Assembly: GCF_902167145.1 (NCBI RefSeq) | Contig: NC_050098.1 | Coordinates: forward strand, 114,180,207-114,244,206 | Reading direction: 5' to 3' | Origin: Zea mays | Lineage: Eukaryota > Streptophyta > Magnoliopsida > Poales > Poaceae | DNA: 64,000 nt | In this document: positions 45,665 to 57,075 of the stretch, piece after piece | How positions within the stretch are numbered: position 1 is the stretch's first letter | Layout of the letters: every line of letters starts with the position of its first letter | The notes under the pieces: model-generated | What the model saw: only the letters and a program-made list of their open reading frames with translations | The model's database searches: none | What the model was told of the DNA's origin: nothing | Program-made: the position numbers and the translations under genes

Positions 45665-45685
45665 TTTGGCGCCCACCGTTCGTGC
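45665..45685 (+). other. Primer-binding site of Tat element II
   Basis: TTTGGCGCCCACCGTTCG follows the LTR directly. The TGGCGCC start is usual for Tat-type elements. The tRNA was not identified. Confidence 0.6.
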
Positions 45686-45704
45686 TACGAAAAAACCACC
45701 TGCG

Positions 45705-46901
45705 ATGGCACCCAAGAAAGCTAGTTCCAAGGCTGACGAGGCTGCGAAGGCAGCACTGCTGGCCGCAAAAAAGGGCAAGGCCCTCGCATTCACCCACTCC
45801 ACCCACCAAGAGGCTGCCGAAGACGACGTTCCCCACACCTGCGAAGACGACGCTCTCCGCACCTGCGGCCTTGAAGGACAACCACAACCTCCCCTAGGCT
45901 TCGCCCCACCGGAGGGCGCGGACCTCACCGAGGACAGTGAAGTCCTCGGCGTTTCAGCGGAAGAACAGCTACAGCTGTGCGCCCTGCGCCTCAAGAACCA
46001 CAATCTCCAGAGGCAAAAAGAGATACTGGAGGCCAAGCGCCAGCGCGTGTCCGCAATAGCCAAGGTGCGGCAAATGATACGCGACGAAGAGCAGAAGGCC
46101 CAGGACCTCGAGCGGGAGATCGCGCTGATGCAGCGCGAAGGCCACCTCGGCCTGCAGCACGGGCCACCCCTGCAACAGCGCGCACAACCGGAAGACACAC
46201 GCGAAGGCCACCTCGGCCTGCAGCACGGGCCACCCCTGCAACAGCGCGCGCAAATGGAAGACCCGCACGCCGCGCCATTTCAAGGGGTCAACTACCTCGA
46301 CGAGCGAAGTCCCCTGGCGCCACATCTGCAAGTGACACCCTGGCCTACCAACTTCCGGGCAGGGACCTATCCCAAGTACAACGGCAGCACGGACCCAGCA
46401 CAGTACATCATGAGTTATCAGGTCGTCGTTGCATCTTCCGGAGGGGATGACGCCACAATGGCCAAGTCTTTCATCATCGCCCTCGAAGGCCCAGCTCTCA
46501 CCTGGTTCACCAGGTTGCCCCCGCTGTCCATTGACTCCTGGAGAAGCCTCCGGGACAAATTCCTGCTCAACTTCCAAGGGTACCGCCCAGACACCGACGC
46601 CTTGGCCGAACTCTCACTCTGCAAGCAGCTGGAAAAAGAGACTCTGCGGGAGTATTACCGCAAGTTTCTAACACTCAAGTCACAGCTGCCCTCAGTTGAT
46701 GACCAGATCGCCATCCACTACGCCATCAGTGGCCTTCGCGCCGGCGTCCTTTACAGCCACTGCATCAGGGACCCGGCCAAGAACCTCCAGGAATTATATC
46801 AGCTATTTGAAAATACGCCAAATCCGAAGAGCTCCACCAGCACAAGGTCGAGTCTCAGAGGAAACCCAAAGATGCTCCACAGTCTAGCCGCACGTGGATG
46901 A
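45705..46901 (+). CDS. Gag of Tat element II
   Basis: It starts at ATG 45705 (MAPKKASSKADEAAK). An acidic and then coiled-coil region (to about 46135) is followed by a tandem in-frame duplication of a unit of about 22 residues (EGHLGLQHGPPLQQRAQ twice, 46136-46262). The capsid domain has YPKYNGSTDPAQYIMSYQ, ALEGPALTWFTRLPP and LREYYRKFLTLKSQLP. A one-base loss in an A run near 46812 shifts the frame. In the restored frame the protein would continue to 47491 through TAG codons at 46997-46999 and 47012-47014, with a basic RGRGRGRAQPPRR stretch and a FYCLFHGKDCAH zinc-type motif. Confidence 0.88.
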   Translation: MAPKKASSKADEAAKAALLAAKKGKALAFTHSTHQEAAEDDVPHTCEDDALRTCGLEGQPQPPLGFAPPEGADLTEDSEVLGVSAEEQLQLCALRLKNHNLQRQKEILEAKRQRVSAIAKVRQMIRDEEQKAQDLEREIALMQREGHLGLQHGPPLQQRAQPEDTREGHLGLQHGPPLQQRAQMEDPHAAPFQGVNYLDERSPLAPHLQVTPWPTNFRAGTYPKYNGSTDPAQYIMSYQVVVASSGGDDATMAKSFIIALEGPALTWFTRLPPLSIDSWRSLRDKFLLNFQGYRPDTDALAELSLCKQLEKETLREYYRKFLTLKSQLPSVDDQIAIHYAISGLRAGVLYSHCIRDPAKNLQELYQLFENTPNPKSSTSTRSSLRGNPKMLHSLAARG

Positions 46902-47499
46902 AGACTCCGCAGCCAGACTCCGGTCGAGACAGCCGCAATCAGCAGCAAGTGCACAACATCGCCAACCAGCACCCCGCAGCTGACGCCCCTCGCCGCTAGG
47001 AGTATCCCCCCTAGGGCCGCGAAAACGGATCTCGCGGTAGGGGTCGGGGGCGTGCGCAGCCGCCGCGCCGATTCTACTGTCTCTTTCATGGCAAAGACTG
47101 CGCCCACCAAACCAAAGACTACCCAGAGACGAAGGCCACCAAAGACAGGATGGCACGGGCGCAGGCAGCCGACAACCCCAGAGTTGTCGCGCACACTTAT
47201 CAGCAACACCCTCCACCATACATCCACGCCCCCGCCCCGCATCCACCGCACCACGCATACCAACACCACCAGGAAGTACAAATCGTACCTCCCCCACCCC
47301 CACCTCCACACCAGCAACATCAGAACATCCCCCACCCCCACGCCCCAAAACAAGAAGACTTCGCCGATCAGCCGTATCGCGGAGTCATTCATATGATCAC
47401 TGGGGGGTCCAGCACCGACTTCGAGACAAAGCGGCAGAAGCGGGACCACTACCCCAGCATCAACCACGTTGCCATCACCGGCCCAGTCGTGTAGACAAA

Positions 47500-50479
47500 G
47501 TGGTCCCATGTACCGCTAACCTTCGACGCACGAGATGTCGACCTGCGCAGCGCCCCCCACATCGACACCATGGTTATCAACTGCAGCGTGGCAGGCTAGG
47601 ACCTGCACAAAGTCCTAGTCGACAATGGCAGTCAAGCAGACATCATTTTCCTCCATGCCTTCGACCGCATGGGCATAAGCCACAGCCTACTCAAGCCTTC
47701 GGACAACCCATTGTATGGTTTCGGCGGCAAGGGCACTTTTCCTGTCGGCAAAATAGAACTGCCTCTCTCCTTCGGTGTAGCACCCAATGCCCGAAGTGAG
47801 CAAATAACCTTTGACATCGTCGATATGGTGTATCCGTACAATGCCATCATGGGCCGGGGCTCTATCAACAAGTTTGAGGCAGCCATTCACGGACTGTACC
47901 TGTGCATGAAGATACCAGGTCCGTTAGGCGCCATCGCGGTCTACGACAATCAGCAAACTGCGCGCAACATAGAGCGGGACTTCGTCCCCGGACAAAGAAA
48001 TGTGCACTGCCTCACGTCCCAGCGCGAAGTCCCTGCGCCCGTCAGCCCAACCGACAAAGAGCACAAGGTACAGCTGCAGAGCAACGACGGGACCAAGACT
48101 GTTCCCCTCGACCAGGCCACACCCAAGCAGACAGTCACCATCAGCGAAGACCTCACTTTGCAGGAAGAGGGGAAACTCCTCTGCTACTTGTCCAAGAACA
48201 AAGACGTCTTCGCTTGGTCAGCCCTCGACCTGGTCGGGGTCAGCCGATCCATAATTGAGCACAGCTTGGGAATCGACCCCTCGGTGAGACCGAAAAAACA
48301 GCGGCTTCGCAAAATGTCCGACGAGAAGACAGAGGCCGCCAAGGCAGAGGTACATCGCCTCCTAGAAGCCAAATTTATCGAGCCAGTGGCTTACCCCACG
48401 TGGCTCTCCAACGTTGTGATGGTGCAGAAAAAGAGCGGCAAGTGGCGAATGTGCATCGACTTCACTAGTCTCAACAAGGCCTGCCCAAAGGACAACTTCC
48501 CTTTGCCACGGATCGACAAAATAGTCGATAGCGCGGCCAGATGCGAAGTCCTGTCACTCCTCGACTGCTTCTCCGGTTACCACCAAATATACATGAAGGA
48601 GGAAGACAAGGCTAGCACCAGTTTTATAACACCCTTCGGAACATATTGCTTCATCAGAATGCCGGAGGGACTCAAGAACGCCGGGTCCACCTTCTCCCGG
48701 CTTACCAAAACTGTGCTCGAGGGGCAAGTTGGCAGAAACATATTCACATATGTGGACGACATAGTCGTCGCCAGCAGGAGCAAGGAGGACCATCTCGCTG
48801 ACCTCGCCGAGACATTCGCGAACATGCGAGACGCACGACTTCGCCTCAACCCGGAGAAGTGCGTCTTTGGCGTTCGCCAAGGGAAAATATTGGGCTACCT
48901 GGTATCACACCGCGGCATCGAGGCCAACCCAACTAAAATTCAGGCCATCGTCAACATGACGCCCCCGCAGTCGGCAAGAGAGTTCCAGCGTCTGACGGGC
49001 AGATTGGCCGCCCTCAACAGATTCGTCTCCAAATCCGCTGAGCGAAGTCTTCCCTTCCTCAAAACACTCCACGGCGCAAAAGACTTCGCTTGGGGACTAG
49101 AGCAGGCGGCGGCCTTCGCATCACTAAAACAGTACCTGTTGGAGTTGGTGGTTCTTACAAGCCCCGACTCTTCGCTACCCCTGTTGCTTTATGTGGCGGC
49201 CTCGTCGCACGCGGTCAGCGCGGCGCTAGTTCAGGAGCAGACAGTAGAGGGCGTGATCAGACAGTGCCCAGTTTATTACGTCTCCGAAGTGCTCACACCG
49301 TCAAAGTGTAACATGACGGAACTCGAAAAAATTGCATATGCAGTTGTTATGTCTTCGCGCAAGCTGTGCCACTACTTTGAAGCATTCAAGGTCCGCGTCA
49401 CCTCAGATAGGGGACTCGGCGAATTATTCAGAAACCCGGAGGCATCGATACGGATCGCCAAATGGGCGGCCGAACTCTCCGGCTACCACATCACTTTTGA
49501 GCCCAGGACGGCGATCAAGTCACAAGTTCTAGCAGACTTCGTCGTCGACTGGACCGGGCCAATAACACAGCCGGACCCGTCTGCAGAGAAAGTTTGGACA
49601 ATCCACTGCGATGGCGCTTGGTGCCATGCGGGGGCAGGCGCTGCTGCAGTCATCACCTCACCCGCCGGGGTCAAGCACAAATATGCGGCACGCTTAAGCT
49701 TCGCTCTGGAATCTGACAGATGCACAAACAACATAGCAGAATACAAGGCTGTCATCCTCGGCCTCCGCAAACTAAGAGCCCTCGGTGTCACCACCTGGAT
49801 AGTCCGAACAGACTCCAAAGTGGTCGCCGGCCAGGTCGAGAAAGATTATGCAGCAAAGGACCCCGCTCTTATGCAATACCTCGCGGCCATTCGAAGTCTC
49901 GAGAGACAATTCAAGGGATTCACATTGCAGCATGTGGACCGGGCCAAGAATGAAGAAGCCGACGCATTGGCCAAGGCAGCCGCCAGGGGTGAAGCCCTAC
50001 CCTCCGACGTGTTCTACCACGTCATCGGCACACCAGCCGTCCGCAGCCCCGAAGGGCTCCAAATAACCAACGACAGCGAGGGCCACCGCATAATCAACCT
50101 CATCATGATCGAAGACTGGCGGGCGCCAATAACCCTGTACCTGCAGGGGTACTATCACCCAATCGACAGCAATGAGGCCAAGCGCCTCCACCACCGAAGC
50201 CGGGACTTCGCACTGATCGAGGGCCAACTTTACAAGAAGGGGGTCAGTCAACCGATGCTCAAGTGCGTCACCGAGACCGAAGGCGTCCAAATCCTGCGCG
50301 AAGTCCACAAGGGGACCTGCAGCTCCCACGCGGGGCCTAGGGCCCTAGCGGCAAAGGTGATTCGCCAAGGTTTCTACTGGCCCGCCATTATCTGCGCCGC
50401 AAATCGGGTCGTCAGTCCTGCGAAGCCTGTCAGAAATTTTCCCCATGCTCGGGGCACCCCTCGCAGTTCACGAAGCTGA
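47500..50479 (+). CDS. Pro-pol of Tat element II: protease, reverse transcriptase, dual RNase H
   Basis: After TAG codons at 47492-47494 and 47597-47599 the frame is open for more than 950 codons. Domains in order: protease with VLVDNGSQADIIF and NAIMGRGSINKF (47608-47880); reverse transcriptase (about 48290-48960) with WRMCIDFTSLNKACPKD, LSLLDCFSGYHQI, LKNAGSTFSRL and catalytic YVDD; first RNase H with VYYVSEVLTPSKCNMTELE, ending in QVLADFVVDW (about 49050-49545); second archaeal-type RNase H with IHCDGAWCHAGAG, NNIAEYKA and RTDSKVVAGQ (about 49590-49960). It ends by frameshift near 50400 inside the integrase zinc finger. The doubled RNase H places it in the Tat lineage. The catalytic residues seen here are intact. 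Confidence 0.93.
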
Positions 50480-51305
50480 TCGCCCACATGTGGCCCCTTC
50501 AGCGCTGGGGCCTAGACATTGTCGGGCCCCTGCCCACGGCTCAGGGGAACCTCAAGTTCACCTTCGTCGCCGTTGAATACTTCACCAAATGGATTGAAGC
50601 GAGGGCAGTATCCACCATCACATCGAAGACAGCCCAGAAATTCTTCTGGCAAAATATTGTTTGCCGCTTCAGAGTACCGTCCGAACTCACGGTCGACAAC
50701 GGCAAGCAGTTCGACAACCAAGATTTCAAAGACTTCTGTTTCTCCATCGGCACCAAGCTTGCCTTCGCTTCCGTGTACCACCCCAGTCCAACGGAGTCGT
50801 GGAGCGCGCCAACGGCAAAATTTTCACAGCCGTCAAGAAAATGCTCCTCGACGACAAAAAAGGCAAGTGGCCCGACCTGTTACCCGAAGTGGTCTGGGCA
50901 CTGAATACAACCGAGTGCAGGGCGACTGGGTTCACCCCCTTCTGCCTATTATACGGATCAGAGGCCATGACTCCGCAAGAAATAAAGCATGGGTCGCCTC
51001 GGATAGCCGCGTCGGCCGTCCCAGACGTAGACGAGCCGACTTCGAAGGACCTCATCGACGGAGATCGCGTCTTCGCCCTACAAGCCCTGGACAAATACCA
51101 AGCCCAGACAAAGGCATGGCGCGATCAGGCAGTCATCCCAAGGGAATTCAGCGAAGGGGACCTCGTACTCGTCCGTATAGCTCGAACAGAGTCCAGGGGC
51201 AAGCTGGAGCCCAGGTGGGAGGGCCCTTTCATTGTCAAGACGAAGGCCTCCCCCAGCGCATACAGGCTCGCAACGCCAAACGGCGAAGACCTGGAGCATT
51301 CCTAG
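50310..51305 (+). CDS. Integrase of Tat element II (two frameshifts)
   Basis: The zinc finger is split by a frameshift near 50400-50425 (its Cys pair reads SCEACQKF in the next frame). The core in 50488-50780 has the first Asp in GLDIVGPLP and the second in TVDNGKQFDN. A second frameshift near 50778-50790 moves to the frame 50661-51305, where the Glu lies in NGVVERANGK. The carboxy-terminal domain has EGDLVLVRIARTESRGKLEP and WEGPFIVK. It stops at 51303-51305. There is no chromodomain, as expected for Tat. Confidence 0.88.
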
Positions 51306-51570
51306 AACATCGATAATCTCCGCAAATTTTTTGTTTGACTCATCAGGGCTAGCTCGCCCTTGTAATTCGCAAAGACAATTTTTATTCTGGCCCGCACTCT
51401 TTTCCTCCCGGGGGTGAGGTTTTTAACGAGGCGGAGTCATGTAATATACAAGTGCAAAATCCCTCGCAAAATCTACGTCGAAAAAAGACCGCGTCGACGG
51501 TCTTCGACATTCGACCAATACATAGTCACCGCGAGGCCCAGCATCAGCCACCCTCGCGTGCGACAACTCC
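51306..51570. other. Non-coding stretch after integrase
   Basis: No frame with recognisable domains on either strand. It leads into the 77-base tandem array. Confidence 0.5.
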
Positions 51571-51840
51571 GTGCAGAAGTCGCCTAAGGGTGCAGCCGGG
51601 CTAGCACAACAAGTGCGAAAAATCAAAGTCTTCCGCGAAGACTATCAGTGCAGAAGTCGCCTAAGGGTGCAGCCGGACTAGCACAACAAGTGCAAAAAAT
51701 CGAAGTCTTCCGCGAAGACTATCCGTGCAGAAGTCGCCTAAGGGTGCAGCCGGGCTAGCACAGCAAGTGCGAAAAATCGAAGTCTTCCACGAAGACTATC
51801 CGTGCAACAGTCGCCTAAGGGTGCAGTCGGACGAAGCCTA
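51571..51840. repeat. Tandem array of a 77 bp unit in Tat element II
   Basis: Unit starts GTGCAGAAGTCGCCTAAGGG at 51571, 51648, 51725 and (GTGCAACAGTCGCC) 51802, exactly 77 bases apart. There are three full copies and a partial fourth, differing at a few positions. It lies between integrase and the end of the antisense gene. Confidence 0.92.
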
Positions 51841-52013
51841 ACAAGCGTGAAAACAACTACACCAAACCGTCCGCGCAAAGACCGACTACATGCGCACCAG
51901 CGCAACATAACAAACACACCAGACCAAGTACGTAACGCCTTCGTGAGCATAGCCGAAGGCACATAACTTCATCATACAAGCTATTACATATGTACAAGCG
52001 AGGGCATCACACT

Positions 52014-55000
52014 TTACATCGGCTCAACCTTCGGAATAATTCCCATCTCCCTATAGTTAAACAGCATTATCCTTAGCTCCTCGCCCGCAAAAAGACTTTG
52101 CAGCTCCCCCTCACCTGCACTCACAGCGGCCGGCAAGGACAACAGTTCCTGCCTGCCAGCCCTACTCACACGAAGCCGACCACCGTCCACCTCACTCACT
52201 CTATGCTTCGCGACCGCCCTTCGCCGCCTACGCCCAGCACTCGAATCAAGCACAACTTCAGCATCCACAGCATGCGGCGAAGCCTTCACCGCTGCCACAT
52301 CCAAGGCCGCAAAATAGTCCAAGTCCTCATCCGACGACTCTTCGGTCCACTCAACCGAGCCCCCAGAGTCACCAAAATCAGAAAACTTAGATGCAGACTC
52401 ATCCGATTTATTCCCATCATCCACGGTCGAAGCCGCCAAAAAATTAGTAGTAGCGGTTGCGTGCGCAGGCCCAAAATCTTGAACCTGCGCAGCAACCAAG
52501 GTTCAGCAACATATCCAAAATTCCCTAACTACCCACACCCACTAAGCCACCTGCGAAGACCCAGCCGTCGCGGGATCCTCCACTGCCGGCTCCGCCGCCA
52601 TCTCCACAGGATCCTCAGCCCTCGGCGTGGGAGTTGGCGACGGGCCTCCGTCGGCCGCAGTGGTTGCGGGAGCATCGGGAACGCCTTCGACGGTTTCCGG
52701 GGGCAGCTCCGGGGCGGTCTCGGACGCAGCCACCATCGGGTTCGCCTCCGAGTCAGGCTGCACGCTGTTCAAAGCCCCAAAGTCATCCACCCTCTCGCCA
52801 CGCGCCGCCTGAGACACAGCACACAGATTCAGCAAACCCACATTTAACCCACAATCAACAAACACCAAACAAAAGCCAAACATTACCTGACCCCTCGCCG
52901 TCTCAGCCCACTCCCTAACCACCTCCCGACCGTGGGGGCCCCACATCCGGTCATAGAGGGCTCCCGCGGATTCCTTCACCACAGGGTCCTCAACCTTGTA
53001 AATATCGCGCTCGAAATCTTCATCAGCTTGGTCGAAGACCTCATAGTGCCGGCACCTTTCGCGAGATAGTGCGTTCATCGCCCCCTCGCAGGTGACCAGG
53101 GAGGCATAGGACATAAACCCCTCCACGATGGCGGGGAGCGCCAGCAGCTCCTCCTGTATCTACTCGAAGCAGCGAAGTCCGGGCTCTCGGTCCGGCACCT
53201 CGAAGTCAGCGGTCCACGCGCCCAGCTCATGGTATGAATCCACAAGCTGTTTGCGTGTCCGCTCAGCCTCCGAGCGCGTCGAAGCCTCCTCCCTCTCCAC
53301 ACGGGCCTGCAGAGCGTTGAGCCGCCCCTCTAACTCCTCGGCGCGCTGCCTGGCAAGACTGCCCTCCGCCCGCGCCAAATTGGCTTCCGCCTGCGCAGAC
53401 TGCGCCTTGGCGAGGGCCTCATTAGCCTCCTTCCTTTCCTCCGCTAGTTGGCGCCGGAGATCAGTCCTCTCACCCTCCAGTGTGGCCACCTTATCCGCCA
53501 GCTTGCGGCACTTGCTGTCGGCGGCCGACTTTTCCCGGACGGCGTCAGCATGTTGCATCCGAAGTCTCTCGACTTCGGCAGACACAACTGCCGTCAGGGC
53601 CCCCGACGCCGTGCGGTCAGCGAAGTCAGCCGCCTACAAGACACACATAAGACCACAGCCCTAGCAAAACCGGTAAGAAACCGAAGTCTAGCTCAACATA
53701 CCTGACTTAGTGCCTCCTTCAGCTCCTTCAGCCGGTGGGACACAGCACCCGCCTCGTCCCTGACGGTAGCGAGTGCCGGAATCTCACCATCGGCACTAAG
53801 AGCACTGCCCTTCGCCCTGGGCACCACGGCAGCCGCCGCGGTCGCCACGGCAGGCGGAACAACAACAAGTTGGCCTTCGTCCGACCCTGTGACATATCAA
53901 CATATTAAAAAAAAACTCGAGCCAGCGACTCACCAACAAGATAATCTTCCACACTAATGTCGGTGGCAAAGTCGGCGAAGCGCTTGCCTGGCGGCGGCAA
54001 CTCTCGGGCCGCCTTCGCAGCCTCCGGCACCCCGCTGGGCACAGGGGCGGCCTTCGCTGACTTGGAACCACCGGCGGCAGGCGCCCTACTGGATGCAGGG
54101 ACGGCCGACTTCGCCGCCAGCGGCGGCTGGCTTCCGCCGGGGGCGGCAGCCTTCGTAGTCCCCCGCGGCTTCTTCGGCCTGGCCTCATGAAGCCTGACGA
54201 CCGCCTGGCGCTTCTGTGCAGCTCCTTGACGATCCTTGTCCATCACTGCCGACACAACAGCAGCAATATTCCGCCCGTAAGGAAACACTTTCCAGTCACG
54301 AACCATGCAGGATGTAAAAAAGTCTTCGCCGGCCGCGCGGGGGATAGGAACATTCTTAGGCCACCAACCCTCGGTAACCCTCAGCATCCGCGCGAAGACT
54401 CCCGGAGCTCGGGCGAAGACATCCTTCCCCCCCGGGGCCGCGCATGTCCTCATCAATTCCCTAGCAAAACCATCAGACACACCCAGTCCTCCCACAGCAA
54501 TACCTAGTTTCCTCTTCTTAGAGGATGGGGCGGCCGCCGGCGCGGGGTCGTCTCCAGTCTCTACCACCGGCTTCTTCCTGTGACGATCCACATCGTCTTG
54601 GCCGGGATAACCGCCATACGGCAGACGGTTCAACTCGAAAACCCTGTTCAAGCGGTCATTGGACCCGCGAATATCCCAGCTACGCTGGCCCTTTGTCCTC
54701 GGCACGTACCGACCGACGATCCGCACCGCCCCATCCTCCGCCTCACGCACAAAGGCGGCTAGATCGCGGCTACGTAGATCCAGCGCGAAGGCGGGACTTC
54801 GCACCAGCTTCCCACCATGGGAAGGCATCTGGTGAGGGCATACTTTGCCCAGCGCCCAGCCATGCGCCAAAGGCCACACTCCGTACGCCACAAACTCCTC
54901 AACCAAATCGCACCCGCTGCTCAGGCCGGCGGCGCACCGAAGGGCCCCTTCGTCCGCATCCCCCTCCGCCACTTCAAACGGCGGGTATGCTGAATAATAA

Positions 55001-55638
55001 TGCGAGCACATCTCGGCCACGGGGAGCCCCGGATGGTCTTCGACTGTGCCCTCCGCAACGTAGAACCAAAACTCATGCCAGTTGTCCCACTTGTTGCGGG
55101 CGCAAGGAACCAACTCAACTACCTCCATCGTGGTCTTGCCGGTCTTCGGCGTAAATGTACAGGACCCAAACTGGGCAACCTCATCTCCTATCATCCTTTT
55201 TTGCCAATGCAGGCAATAGTACTTCGCGAAGACTTCGACCGATGGCTGACCGCCGTACGAAGTCGTCGCCCAGACATACTTCGACAGAGCCACCATGGCA
55301 TTCGGAGGCAGCTGATGAATCTGGACGTTAAATTTGCGCAGGACTTCTCCCACAAATCTGTGCGCAGGCAGGCGAAGACCTGCGGCAAATAACGCCTCGA
55401 ACACAACCAACTCGCCTTCCGGCTCGGGGACCTCCTCCGTCCCCGGGACACGAGCGACTCCGCCACCAAAGTAACCAAGCCGCTGCATATCTTGCACGCG
55501 GACCGAGGACATCCGCGACACACCGAAATCCACCGTATCGCCGGCGCGCAACTCCTCCGCCGCCACAGTGCTCAACGTCTCCTCAGACGACGCGTCGGCC
55601 GCCGGCGTAGCGGCAGCAGAAGAAGAAGAGGTCGGCAT
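52014..55638 (-). CDS. Antisense multi-exon gene of Tat element II (gypsy-type Transposase_28-like protein)
   Basis: On the strand opposite to gag-pol. Inferred exons: 55638-53934, 53886-53702, 53633-52887, 52808-52551 and 52484-52014. Donors are GTGAGT, GTATGT, GTAATG and GTGGCT, and all acceptors end in AG. Exon lengths keep phase throughout, giving 1,121 residues with one in-frame TAG (53162-53160). Start ATG 55638 (MPTSSSSAAATPAAD) lies downstream of a TATA box. Residues 60-260 resemble the 'putative gypsy type transposon' family PF04195: VVFEALFAAGLRLPAHRFVG, LSKYVWATTSYGG. Then come a SSKKRKLG nuclear-signal-like stretch, an Ala/Pro/Lys linker, a long coiled coil in exon 3 (RLRMQHADAVREKSAAD to KQLVDSYHEL), an acidic Pro-rich exon 4 and an acidic exon 5. 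Function is unknown. The first intron (47 bases) is unusually short. Confidence 0.75.
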
Positions 55639-55803
55639 CGCTACGTACCGTCGGCGGCGGCGGGCGGTCTGCTTCACTCGGGCCAGATCTCCGGCGAACA
55701 AGAGCAAGGAAGGCGGACGAGCAGCAAGAAGGTGGAAAAAGCGGCTAGGGTTTTCACGGAGCGCGGAAGGATAAAATTCAAAACGCGCCGCCCCCCCGCC
55801 CCC

Positions 55804-55810
55804 TTTTATA
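55804..55810 (-). promoter_or_regulatory. TATA box of the antisense gene
   Basis: TATAAAA on the minus strand (GTGTATAAAAGGGGG context) lies about 166 bases upstream of the ATG at 55638 and 168 bases inside the 3' LTR edge. It gives the antisense gene a promoter separate from the LTR. Confidence 0.65.
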
Positions 55811-55967
55811 CACAGGGCGCGGCGCTTCGGGCAACCCGCAGTCCAACAGTACGGTGTCAATCAACGGTCATGTCAAAAACCCCCGCGGAACCACTTCGAG
55901 CGAGGGCAGCGTCTCCGCCATCTAGCGACGTCTTCGGCACTAGATGACTTAGTCGAACTGGTCCCTC

Positions 55968-55977
55968 GGAGGGCAAA
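55968..55977 (+). other. Polypurine tract of Tat element II
   Basis: GGAGGGCAAA, purine-rich with one C, directly precedes the 3' LTR start at 55978. Confidence 0.5.
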
Positions 55978-56459
55978 TGTTGGGGCGAAGGCGAAGACGC
56001 CACCCTTCGCTCGATGCCTTCGCCGTAATCGTTGGACCAACGGAGACAAGACAATGGGCAGGCTCACCCTTCGTCCCATTCGTCACCGGACGAAGACCTG
56101 TGACGAGGTCGTCCCGTCTTGCGACCTCGTCCAGCACGCAGGCCCATGGCCACACGGCCCATTGTAACAGGCCCTGCGTGGCCGCTGCGCATTACGGGCC
56201 TAATTTGTAAAGGCATCCCTGTAATTACGGTCTGTAACCCCGCTTTATGGGAATATTCCGGGGATAACCTAGGTGTCTGAGGGCACATGCGTCCTTAACA
56301 CAGGACGCTGGGCACTCAGATACCTATAAATACCCCCGCATAGTGCCCTTGAGAGGCTGGATGAACAAAGCTTTTGCCATCACGTGCTGAAACCCTGTTT
56401 GCGCTATTACACCCCCCTCCCCCGTTGAAACAACTTGCGCCAGTGAGCAAGTTCCAACA
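55978..56459 (+). repeat. 3' LTR of Tat element II
   Basis: A 482-base LTR, nearly identical to 45176-45664. The main length change is the C run, here interrupted by T (CCCCCCTCCCCC). Confidence 0.93.
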
Positions 56460-57075
56460 AACGTGTCATCTAGAAACAGATGGACAGACTAAAGTTGTAA
56501 ACCGAACATTATCAATGCTACTGCGAGCTATCCTCAAGAAAAATTTAAAACTTTGGAAAGAAAGTCTACCACATGTCGAGTTTGCATACAACGGAGTCGT
56601 ACACTCGACTACAAAATTTTGTCCATTTGGAATTGTATATGGCTTCAAACCCACTGCCCCCATAGATCTTTTGTAATTGCCTGTGCAGGAACGGGTAAAC
56701 TTTGACGCTAGCAAGCGAGATGAGTTAATCAAGAACCTTCATGAAAAAGCTCGAGCAAACATTGGGAAGATGACTAAGAAATATGAAAAGCGTGCCAACA
56801 AGGGTTGAAGAAAGATGTTGTTCGAACCAGGAGATATGGTTTGGATACACCTATGCAAAGAAAGATTTCCTAAACAATGCAAAAGCAAATTACAACCACG
56901 AGCTGATGGTCTATTCAAAGTGGTTTGCAAGATCAATGACAATGCTTATGAAATTAATCTGCAAGATACTTATGGTGTGAGTTCCAGTTTTAATGTGGCC
57001 GACCTCTCTCCTTTCTTTGAGTTGGAAGAGTCGAGGACGACTCTTTTTCAAGGGGGAGGATGATGTGATCATACT
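56460..57075 (+). CDS. Integrase of the CRM-like element, last part
   Basis: Right after the AACGT duplication the frame resumes with [18 protein letters not shown]; the residue after the Asn-less VV is in the place of the third catalytic Glu, so the family's ERTN/EVVN reads KVVN here. It continues with [20 protein letters not shown] and [16 protein letters not shown] to a TAA at 56674-56676. The later piece (56815-57063) holds the carboxy-terminal domain with [10 protein letters not shown] and [14 protein letters not shown]. It reads on across the polypurine tract into the 3' LTR start, where a deletion removes the tail. Confidence 0.82.

Larger units (their letters stand above)
45176..56459 (+). 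mobile_element. Tat-lineage Ty3/gypsy retrotransposon II (young, with antisense gene)
   Basis: LTRs 45176-45664 and 55978-56459 differ at about nine substitutions plus a C-run length change, around 2 percent by eye, the least of any LTR pair here. AACGT flanks both ends (45171-45175, 56460-56464). On the plus strand: PBS, gag, protease, reverse transcriptase, dual RNase H and integrase to 51305, then a 77-base tandem array. A 3.6 kb antisense gene with its own TATA box follows. Four TAG codons and three frameshifts break the sense genes. At 11.3 kb it is the most recent insertion of the nest. Confidence 0.93.

Noticed and set aside
53128..53664. Plus-strand frames overlapping the antisense gene (also 52098-52847, 54525-55154)
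   Set aside because: They are shadows of the opposite-strand exons: Arg/Ser/Pro-rich, without recognisable motifs, and they ignore the predicted introns.
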